DNA of 7,597 nt from Rhodospirillaceae bacterium (lineage in GTDB: Bacteria; Pseudomonadota; Alphaproteobacteria; UBA7985). Positions 1-6,185 of the stretch are shown here, one piece after another. The notes under the pieces were generated by a model. It saw nothing but the letters and a program-made list of their open reading frames with translations. It was not told where the DNA came from and made no database searches. Made by a program: the position numbers and the translations under genes. Positions within the stretch are counted from its first letter, which is position 1, and every line of letters begins with the position of its first letter. The stretch is taken from positions 1-7,597 of the forward strand of contig PAFB01000026.1 of assembly GCA_002700865.1 (NCBI GenBank), written 5' to 3'.

Positions 1-332
1 CGGTCGACATCATCGACGAAGCCGTACGCGGCGAAGGCCACTTTCTCGGTGCTGCCGACACGCTGGACCGCATGACCACGGAGTACCTGTACCCGGCTCT
101 GGCAGACCGCGCTTCACCCGAAGAATGGGAAGCCGGGGGCCGCGCGTCGCTGTTTCAGCGTGCCCAGCAGTTCGCCGAACGCGTGCTCGCCGAACACTTT
201 CCCAGCCACCTCGCGCCAGACGTCGAGGCTCGCTTGCGCGCAACCTATGACATCCGTCTCAGCCCTGAAGCCATGGCACCGGTTCCTTCGACCGTGACGC
301 AAAACCAGAAGCAGCGGGATCACCGCGCATGA
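1..332 (+). CDS. MttB-family (trimethylamine/betaine:corrinoid) methyltransferase, C-terminal part only
   Basis: The window opens inside this gene. The first whole codon is at position 3, and 109 residues are visible before the TGA at 330-332. The visible part carries the C-terminal signature of the MttB superfamily: EGHFLG, then a leader to EYLYPALADR, then SPEEWE, followed by a helical stretch ending AEHFPSHL. Members without pyrrolysine move a methyl group from quaternary amines (glycine betaine, proline betaine, carnitine) to a cobalamin protein in the cytosol. The catalytic barrel, and whether the pyrrolysine position is replaced, lie upstream and cannot be judged. About 500 residues is usual for the family, so roughly the last fifth is present. 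An ATG at 72 lies inside the conserved block and is not a credible start. The stop overlaps the next start by ATGA, which indicates translational coupling. The family call is good; the substrate is unknown. Confidence 0.85.
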   Translation, partial: VDIIDEAVRGEGHFLGAADTLDRMTTEYLYPALADRASPEEWEAGGRASLFQRAQQFAERVLAEHFPSHLAPDVEARLRATYDIRLSPEAMAPVPSTVTQNQKQRDHRA

Positions 333-1264
333 GAATCGCTGTTGTCGGCGCAGGGGCCATGGGGTCGATCTATGCCGCTTTGCTCTCAGAGGCAGGGCAC
401 ACCGTCTGGGCTATCGATCCCAATACCGCCCATATCGACGCCATCAATCGCGCTGGGCTGAGCCTGACCGGGCCGGAAGGCAGTCAGCACTTTGAGCGCA
501 TCATCGGGGCGACCAGCGCGGCGGCTTTGGATCGGCCTGTTGATCTGGTTATCCTCGCCACCAAAGCCGCCCATGTTCCCGCCGCCGTTGCAGCCCTTGG
601 CCCCGCGCTGAGCCCCCAAACGACCATTCTTGCCATGCAAAACGGCCTCGGCGCGGCGGAGCGCGTGCAGCAGAATTTGCCGGAGGACGCCGATGACACG
701 CATGTCGCGCTGGGCGTGGCGCAGGGTTTCGGTGCTGCGCTGGAAGCCCCCGGACAGGTTCGCTTCGCCAATATGAAGCTGATGCGCTTTGGCGAAGTGG
801 TTGATGGGGACAGCCCGGCAATGGAAGCGCTGGCCCAAACCTGGCGCGACGCCGGCTTTCAGGCACAGGCCTTTGCCAATCTCAGTCAACTGATCTGGGA
901 AAAATTCGTCTGCAACGTCACGCTGTCCGCACCCTGCACAATCTTCCGACAGACCGTCGGCGCCATGAAAGCGGTCCCTGAGCAATGGGCGATCGCGCTG
1001 GGCTGTGGCTTGGAGGCAGTTGCAGTGGGGCAGGCGCTGGGCGTTCCTTTTTCTTTTGACGACGCCGAGGCTTACATCAGCGCTTTTGCCGATTCAGTCG
1101 CGGCGGCCAAACCCTCGATGCTGCAGGACTTCGAGGCAGGACGCCGCTCTGAAATCGATGTCATCAATGGCCGTGTGCCCATCGAAGCCGCCAAAGTCGG
1201 CCTTTCGGCTCCGCTCAATCAAACCCTCACCGACCTCATTCGAGCCCACGAAGCCGCCTTCTAA
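329..1264 (+). CDS. Ketopantoate reductase (PanE/ApbA) family NAD(P)H-dependent 2-oxoacid reductase
   Basis: This 311-residue protein has the normal PanE length and architecture. The N-terminal Rossmann domain has GAGAMG at residues 7-12, ATK at 77-79 and QNGLG at 104-108. The C-terminal helical domain has the catalytic lysine in LIWEKF (K192), a downstream asparagine (N196), and SMLQDFEAGRRSEID, in which E275 matches the substrate-binding glutamate (E256 in E. coli by recall). The known PanE reaction reduces 2-dehydropantoate to D-pantoate, but relatives reduce other branched 2-oxoacids. The second strand ends in an acidic residue (AID, D30), where NADPH-binding PanE has a basic residue, so NADH use is likely. 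The start is fixed by the ATGA overlap with the methyltransferase gene. That coupling suggests a catabolic partner of the methyltransferase rather than pantothenate synthesis. No signal peptide is seen, so it should be cytosolic. The fold assignment is firm; the substrate is inference. Confidence 0.92.
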   Translation: MRIAVVGAGAMGSIYAALLSEAGHTVWAIDPNTAHIDAINRAGLSLTGPEGSQHFERIIGATSAAALDRPVDLVILATKAAHVPAAVAALGPALSPQTTILAMQNGLGAAERVQQNLPEDADDTHVALGVAQGFGAALEAPGQVRFANMKLMRFGEVVDGDSPAMEALAQTWRDAGFQAQAFANLSQLIWEKFVCNVTLSAPCTIFRQTVGAMKAVPEQWAIALGCGLEAVAVGQALGVPFSFDDAEAYISAFADSVAAAKPSMLQDFEAGRRSEIDVINGRVPIEAAKVGLSAPLNQTLTDLIRAHEAAF

Positions 1265-1297
1265 TCGCAGCGCGCCACTGGATTCTGACGCATATAT

Positions 1298-1340
1298 GGT
1301 ACAAAAGTCCGCATCAGGATTGACCATTGTACATCTGTAC
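1298..1340. promoter_or_regulatory. Candidate operator: three GTAC half-sites upstream of the DMGDH-like gene
   Basis: The 120-base gap between the PanE-like and DMGDH-like genes contains GTACA at 1299-1303 and a perfect inverted repeat GTACA-TC-TGTAC at 1329-1340. In addition, GTACAA (1299-1304) and TTGTAC (1327-1332) form a second, wider inverted pair. Short GT..AC palindromes of this kind are typical of GntR-family operators, which is family knowledge and not proof here. A TTGACC at 1320-1325 could serve as a -35 box, but I see no good -10 at 16-18 bases. No T-tailed terminator hairpin is visible in the gap. The site would fit a regulated promoter starting the second block of genes; no regulator gene lies in the window. 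Confidence 0.4.
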
Positions 1341-1384
1341 CTTAACGGTCCTTCACCATATCGAAAGAATTCAGGAACCGCCCC

Positions 1385-3844
1385 ATGTCAGCATCAACGC
1401 AAAAAGCCTTCCCCACCACCGCCCGCGTCGTCATTGTGGGTGGCGGGGTCATGGGTTGCGGCTTGGCTTATCATCTGGCGCACGAAGGCTGGACGGACAT
1501 TGTGCTGCTGGAAAAGGCAGAGCTGACGTCAGGGTCAACTTGGCACGCCGCAGGGCAGATTACGCACTCAACCAGCTCTTTTGCGCTGGGCAAGTGCGTT
1601 GATTACAACATCGGCCTCTATTCCGGCGCGTTGGAACAGGAAACTGGGCATTCGGTGACTTGGCACGGCTGCGGATCGTTTCGGCTGGCTTATTCTGAGG
1701 ATGAAATGGACTGGCTGCGTCACACCTTGTCAGTGGGGCGCACACTGGGGTTCAATATCGAGTTGGTTGGACCTGACCGGATCGCCGAACTGCATCCGTT
1801 CTACAACCTCGAAGGCGTCATTGGCGCGTTGCACACCCCCGATGACGGCCACGTCGATCCTTCTGGTATCACCCAGGCGCTGGCCACCGGCGCCCGGCAG
1901 CTGGGCGCGCGAATCATCCGCCGGTGCCGGGCGACGGATATCAAGCAGCAAGCCAACGGTGAATGGCAGGATTCAACCGAGCAGGGCACCATCACCTGCG
2001 AACACGTCGTCAACGCCGGCGGCACCTATGCCCGGCAAATGGGCGAGTGGTCCGGGCTCACTCTGCCCATGACGTCCATGACGCACCATTATCTGGTGAC
2101 GGATACCGTGCCGGAATTTGAAGGTCTTGATACCGAACTACCGGTCATTCGCGACGATGCCAAAGTCTCGGGCTACATCCGCATGGAGCAGAAATCCGGT
2201 CTGATCGGCATCTATGAGAAGGCCAACCCAAACGCCGTATGGATCGACCATTGCCCGTGGGAAGCCGAAAACGAGCTGTTCGAGGCTGACTATGACCGCA
2301 TCATGCCGTGGCTCGAAAACGCTATGGAGCGCATGCCGGTACTGGCCGAACTGGGCATCAAGCGCGAAGTCCACGGCGCGATTTCTCATCCCCCGGACGG
2401 CAACCCGCTGATCGGTCCTGTGGCAGGCGCGAAGAACTACTGGTGCTGCTGCGGCACGCAAATCGGCATTGGCTGGGGACCGGGCCTGACGCGGGAGCTG
2501 GCGCGCTGGATGGTGCACGGGGCCGCCGACATTCAGATGCGCGGCTTCGACCCCCGCCGCTTCGGAGACTACGCCACCAAGGATTGGCAAGTCGTCAAAG
2601 CCCGCGAAGACTACTGCCTGCGCCACGAAATCCCGTTCCCGCACTTCAACCGGCTCGAAGGCCGCCCGATCAAGCCCAGCCCGCTGTACCAGCGCCTGGC
2701 TGACAAGGGCGCGGTCTACGAAGAAGTCTTCGGCCACGAGCGGCCCCGCTGGTTCGCCCACGATGGCGTTGCTCAGCAGGATCACTACTCGTTCCGCCAC
2801 ACCCCCGTCGATGACATGATCGCGCAGGAGTGCCGCGCTGTGCGGGAAGCGGTCGGGATCATGGATATTTCGGCCTTCACCAAAGTCGAGGTCAGCGGCC
2901 CGGACGCCGCTGCCTTCCTCGACCGCCTGCTGCCCAACCGGCTGCCGCAGCGGATGGGCGGCATCGGGCTGTCGCACTTCCTGCACGAAAACGGTCGGAT
3001 TGAGCTTGAAACCACGGTCGTGAAATTTGCCGAAGACCGCTTTTATCTGGTCTGCGCTGCTTTCTTCGAGACCCGCCTGACGGACTACCTGAGCCAGCGC
3101 CAAAGACCAGACGAGAGCCTGCAAATCAGGGTGCTATCGACCCAGTGGTCCGCTTTGGCTCTGCAAGGCCCAAAGTCCCGCGACGTGCTCGCCGCCTGCA
3201 CACCTGCGCCGCTGGACAACGCCAACTTCAAGTGGCTGAGCGCGCAACAGATCGAGATCGCCGGTCACCAGGTCTGGGCTATGCGTCTGTCTTATGCTGG
3301 CGAACTGGGGTGGGAAATCCATGGCCCCGTCGATACTATGCTCGCCATCTACGACGCGCTTTGGGCTGCGGGTGAAAGCCATGGCATTACCGACTACGGC
3401 TCCTTCGCCATGAACGCGCTGCGTATGGAAAAGATGTTCAAGGGCGCGGGTGAGCTCACCAACGAAGTGACCCTTCCCGAGGCTGACGTCATGCGCTTTG
3501 TCAAACTCGACAAGGAATTCGTCGGTAAAGCGGCGACCGAAACCTCGCTGGCAAAGCCCTTGCCGTGGACTTGCGCTTATCTGGTAATTGAGCCTGAGGG
3601 TGACGAGGACGGGCACGGCGGCGAAGCGGTGCTGATGGACGGTGAAGTGGTTGGTTCCACCGCGTCAGTGGCTTACGGTCCCACGGTGGGCAAAATCCTT
3701 GCTTTTGCCTACATTCAGCCGCGCGCCGCGACTCAAGGACAGACGCTTGAGGTGATCATTCAGGGCCAGCCTCGAACAGCCGTGGTCACAACCGAGCCCG
3801 TCTACGACCCGCAAAGCCTGCTGCCACGGACAGACGCTGCCTGA
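1385..3844 (+). CDS. Dimethylglycine dehydrogenase-like FAD oxidoreductase with folate-binding GCV_T module
   Basis: This 819-residue protein has the full domain order of dimethylglycine/sarcosine dehydrogenases. The DAO flavin domain (about 15-375) has GGGVMG at 19-24 and an acidic strand end, LLEK (E43). A linker (about 376-430) is followed by a GCV_T aminomethyltransferase module (about 435-700) and its C-terminal barrel (about 720-805). H54 in GSTWHAAG matches the histidine that covalently carries FAD in mammalian DMGDH. DGHVDP and MNALRMEK are other family blocks. Such enzymes oxidise an N-methyl group and pass the carbon to tetrahydrofolate as 5,10-methylene-THF, usually handing electrons to ETF. 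The start is supported by AGGAA at 1373-1377, seven bases upstream. No signal peptide is seen. It opens the second gene block behind a possible operator. The substrate could be dimethylglycine, sarcosine or an N-methylproline; sequence alone does not decide. Unusual: three consecutive cysteines at 354-356. Confidence 0.92.
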   Translation: MSASTQKAFPTTARVVIVGGGVMGCGLAYHLAHEGWTDIVLLEKAELTSGSTWHAAGQITHSTSSFALGKCVDYNIGLYSGALEQETGHSVTWHGCGSFRLAYSEDEMDWLRHTLSVGRTLGFNIELVGPDRIAELHPFYNLEGVIGALHTPDDGHVDPSGITQALATGARQLGARIIRRCRATDIKQQANGEWQDSTEQGTITCEHVVNAGGTYARQMGEWSGLTLPMTSMTHHYLVTDTVPEFEGLDTELPVIRDDAKVSGYIRMEQKSGLIGIYEKANPNAVWIDHCPWEAENELFEADYDRIMPWLENAMERMPVLAELGIKREVHGAISHPPDGNPLIGPVAGAKNYWCCCGTQIGIGWGPGLTRELARWMVHGAADIQMRGFDPRRFGDYATKDWQVVKAREDYCLRHEIPFPHFNRLEGRPIKPSPLYQRLADKGAVYEEVFGHERPRWFAHDGVAQQDHYSFRHTPVDDMIAQECRAVREAVGIMDISAFTKVEVSGPDAAAFLDRLLPNRLPQRMGGIGLSHFLHENGRIELETTVVKFAEDRFYLVCAAFFETRLTDYLSQRQRPDESLQIRVLSTQWSALALQGPKSRDVLAACTPAPLDNANFKWLSAQQIEIAGHQVWAMRLSYAGELGWEIHGPVDTMLAIYDALWAAGESHGITDYGSFAMNALRMEKMFKGAGELTNEVTLPEADVMRFVKLDKEFVGKAATETSLAKPLPWTCAYLVIEPEGDEDGHGGEAVLMDGEVVGSTASVAYGPTVGKILAFAYIQPRAATQGQTLEVIIQGQPRTAVVTTEPVYDPQSLLPRTDAA

Positions 3845-3883
3845 TCCCTCAGGTGGTGCAGAGATAAAGAGGAAGCTTCACCC

Positions 3884-4984
3884 ATGACCATCCAACCAGA
3901 GACCATGCGCGCCTTTGTCCTCATGGGTCACGGCGACTTCGATCAGCTGCAATACAAAACTGACTGGCCCACCCCCAAGCCTGCGCCCGGCGAAGTTCTG
4001 GTCCGGGTGCGCGCCTGTGGGTTGAACAATACCGACGTAAACACCCGAACGGCCTGGTACTCCAAGGGCGTGGAGGAAAATACCACCGGCGGAGCCTTCG
4101 AAGGGGCCGATGAGGAAGACGCCACTTGGGGCGGCGCACCGCTGACCTTCCCGCGTATCCAAGGCGCAGATATCGCCGGTGAAGTCGTTGCCGTGGGCGA
4201 GGGCGCAGACGCGGATTTAGTGGGAAAGCGCGTGATGGTTGAAACTTGGATCCGTGATTGGGATCATCCCATGGAACTGGACCGAATAGGCTATTTCGGC
4301 TCGGAGTGCGACGGCGGTTTTGCGGAATTCTGTGTGATTGACCAGCGCTACGTCCACCCGATCAACACCACCTTGACCGACGCCGAACTGGCGACCTTTG
4401 CGACCTCTTACTTCACGGCTGAAAACATGCTTAACCGCGCGGCGGTGAGCGCCGGTGATGTCGTTCTGGTGCCGGGCGCATCTGGGGGAGTTGGCGGGGC
4501 GCTGATTCAACTGGCCAAGCGTCGCGGGGCGCAGGTTGTCGCCATGTGCTCAGCCTCCAAGCGCGAAGGCGTGGCGGCCTGTGGACCTGATGCCATTCTC
4601 GACCGCTCGCCTGCCAATCTGCGTAAAGCCCTGCGTGAAGCCATCGGCCCGAGCACGGTCAGCGTGGTCGCCGATGTTGTCGGTGGCGCGGGCTGGGCCG
4701 ACTTGATTGATGTCATCGAGCGCGGCGGTCGCTATACCTGTGCCGGCGCCATTGCCGGCCCCATGGTCAACTTCGATCTGCGCACGTTCTATCTGCGCGA
4801 TCTGACCTTTACCGGCGCAACGATCGTGCCTCCGGGGGTGTTTGCGGACTTGGTTGGCTACATCGAGCGCGGCGAAATCAAGCCTATGCTGGCCGCGACT
4901 TACCCGCTTGAGGACCTACACGCGGCCCAGCAGGCCTTTATCGACAAGCAGCATGTCGGCAACATCGTTGTTACATGCGATTGA
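3884..4984 (+). CDS. Zinc-independent MDR-family NAD(P)H oxidoreductase (quinone reductase type)
   Basis: This 366-residue protein has the two-domain medium-chain dehydrogenase/reductase fold. The N-terminal GroES-like domain includes PAPGEVLVRVRACGLNNTD (35-51), FPRIQGADIAG (89-99) and KRV. The Rossmann domain has GASGGVGG at 198-205. The usual catalytic zinc ligands are missing: GADIAG stands where alcohol dehydrogenases have GHE, and there is no four-cysteine structural zinc lobe. This places it with quinone oxidoreductases and enoyl reductases. Serine and lysine after the second Rossmann strand (CSASK, 222-226) suggest NADPH. About 25 extra residues between LNNTD and the FPRIQGAD block lengthen the substrate-side loop. 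ATG 3884 is chosen because AGAGGA (3868-3873) lies ten bases upstream; a second ATG at 3905 fits some relatives but has a poor site. It sits 39 bases after the DMGDH-like gene and is probably co-transcribed. Substrate unknown. Confidence 0.9.
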   Translation: MTIQPETMRAFVLMGHGDFDQLQYKTDWPTPKPAPGEVLVRVRACGLNNTDVNTRTAWYSKGVEENTTGGAFEGADEEDATWGGAPLTFPRIQGADIAGEVVAVGEGADADLVGKRVMVETWIRDWDHPMELDRIGYFGSECDGGFAEFCVIDQRYVHPINTTLTDAELATFATSYFTAENMLNRAAVSAGDVVLVPGASGGVGGALIQLAKRRGAQVVAMCSASKREGVAACGPDAILDRSPANLRKALREAIGPSTVSVVADVVGGAGWADLIDVIERGGRYTCAGAIAGPMVNFDLRTFYLRDLTFTGATIVPPGVFADLVGYIERGEIKPMLAATYPLEDLHAAQQAFIDKQHVGNIVVTCD

Positions 4985-4998
4985 CCGAGCCAAGCGGC

Positions 4999-5006
4999 AG
5001 AGGAAG
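4999..5006 (+). promoter_or_regulatory. Shine-Dalgarno site deciding the start of the enolase-superfamily gene
   Basis: AGAGGAAG lies seven bases before ATG 5014. An upstream in-frame ATG at 4975 would add 13 residues, but it lies inside the end of the preceding MDR gene, has no comparable site, and its extension (RLTEPSGRGSTA) does not resemble the family N-terminus. The protein should therefore start MKITGLTVW. The same AGAGGA core precedes the MDR gene at 3868-3873. Confidence 0.75.
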
Positions 5007-5013
5007 CACGGCC

Positions 5014-6129
5014 ATGAAGATCACCGGCCTCACGGTCTGGCAGAAAACCCTGCCGCTCAAGAAGCCCTACTGGCTGTCTGGAGGGCGGCTGAAGTTTGAA
5101 GCGCTGGACAGCACATTCGTCCGGATCGAGACCAGCGGCGGATTGGTGGGCTGGGGCGAGGGCTGCCCGTGGGGTGAGACCTATTTGCCCGCCTTCGGTG
5201 GCGGTATTCGTGCCGCGCTGGCGCTGCTTGCACCCGTGCTGCTGGGTGAAAATCCTGGCGATATCGAGCGCCTTAACCGCGCAATGGATCAGGCTTTGCC
5301 CGGTCACCCTTACGCCAAAGCCGCGCTTGACGCGGCGCTTTGGGATATCGCGGGTAAGCGCGCGGGTGCGCCGCTGTTCGAGCTTTTTGGCGGAGCGGAG
5401 GGTGAGGGCGTTGCGGTCAACTCCTCGATATCCACCGGGACGCCTGAAGAAATGGTCGCCCTGATAAACGCTGCACGCGCTCAGGGCTACCGCACGCATT
5501 CTGCCAAGGTTGGCGGGGCTGACATTGCTGCCGACATTGCTCGGATCGAGGCCATCGAAGCGGCTCTACCCGCTGATGAGCATGTGACTTACGACGTCAA
5601 CCGCGCCTGGGTCCCCGGCGTCGCCATTCAGGTGATGCAGGCGGTCTCAGGGTCTGCGCGGGGATGGTTCGAGCAACCGTGCGAAACCCTGGACCAGTGC
5701 GCGGTTGTTGCCGCCCAGACGACTCAGCCGATCATGCTGGACGAATGCCTGCATACCTTTGGCGACCATCTCGAAGCGTGGAAGCGCTCAGCGGGGCAAG
5801 GGTGCAAAATCAAGCCCAATCGCCTTGGCGGCTTGACCAAAACCCGTCAGGTGCGCGATTTTTGTGTTGCCGTCGGCTGGCAGATGCACGTCGAGGATGT
5901 TGGTGGCAGCGTGTTCGCTGATACCGCCGCCCTGCATCTGGCGCTGTCAACGCCAGTGGAGAACCGGCTGGCCAGCTGGCTGTCGCACGCTCATCTGGTG
6001 GACGACTTCGCGCCCGATGAGGGGGCACGCAATCGTGGCGGCATGGTGCGGCTGGATGGGCAGCGGCCCGGTATCGCGGTTGAGCCGCCTGAAGATTGGC
6101 TCGGGCAGCCTGCGGCCACGTACCGCTGA
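5014..6129 (+). CDS. Enolase-superfamily enzyme, probable cis-3-hydroxy-L-proline dehydratase
   Basis: From ATG 5014 this is 371 residues, normal for the mandelate racemase/muconate lactonizing group. The N-terminal capping domain has KPYWLSGGRLKFEALD (17-32), GWGEG (46-50) and PGHPYAKAALDAALWDIAGK (96-115). The barrel has lysine K165 (HSAKVGG), metal ligands D194 (YDVNR), E220 (FEQPC) and D243 (LDE), and K267 in KIKPNRLGG as the opposite acid/base. The capping motif and HSxKxGG match, as I recall them, cis-3-hydroxy-L-proline dehydratase of Labrenzia (Roseibium), which forms delta1-pyrroline-2-carboxylate. Hydroxyproline-betaine 2-epimerase (HpbD) is a close alternative, but the DDAWGG block that I recall in HpbD reads VEDVGGS here, without the tryptophan. 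The first lysine of the classical KxK is serine (S163). It follows the MDR gene by 29 bases. Superfamily certain; exact substrate about two-thirds sure. Confidence 0.88.
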   Translation: MKITGLTVWQKTLPLKKPYWLSGGRLKFEALDSTFVRIETSGGLVGWGEGCPWGETYLPAFGGGIRAALALLAPVLLGENPGDIERLNRAMDQALPGHPYAKAALDAALWDIAGKRAGAPLFELFGGAEGEGVAVNSSISTGTPEEMVALINAARAQGYRTHSAKVGGADIAADIARIEAIEAALPADEHVTYDVNRAWVPGVAIQVMQAVSGSARGWFEQPCETLDQCAVVAAQTTQPIMLDECLHTFGDHLEAWKRSAGQGCKIKPNRLGGLTKTRQVRDFCVAVGWQMHVEDVGGSVFADTAALHLALSTPVENRLASWLSHAHLVDDFAPDEGARNRGGMVRLDGQRPGIAVEPPEDWLGQPAATYR

Positions 6130-6170
6130 AACGGCAAGAGGCCTTGGCATTGAGGCCGGAGAAGACACAA

Positions 6171-6177
6171 GAGGGAA
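6171..6177 (+). promoter_or_regulatory. Shine-Dalgarno site deciding the start of the aminotransferase gene
   Basis: GAGGGAA lies eight bases before ATG 6186. The frame is open back to an ATG at 6096, which would add 30 residues, but that start lies inside the end of the enolase-superfamily gene and gives a basic, low-similarity leader (MARAACGHVPLKRQ). The 6186 start gives a protein of normal length. Confidence 0.75.
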
Positions 6178-6185
6178 CAGCAAAC

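Noticed and set aside
1320..1348. TTGACC as a -35 promoter box
   Set aside because: No hexamer close to TATAAT is found 16-18 bases downstream, so I did not list it as a promoter on its own.
2138..3124. Long open frame on the minus strand opposite the DMGDH-like gene
   Set aside because: It lies wholly inside a gene with clear family motifs, shows no recognisable domain, and is the usual antisense opening produced by high-GC codon use.
3872..3879. 8-base palindrome GAAGCTTC overlapping the MDR ribosome site
   Set aside because: It has no loop and overlaps a plain Shine-Dalgarno sequence; chance occurrence is enough.
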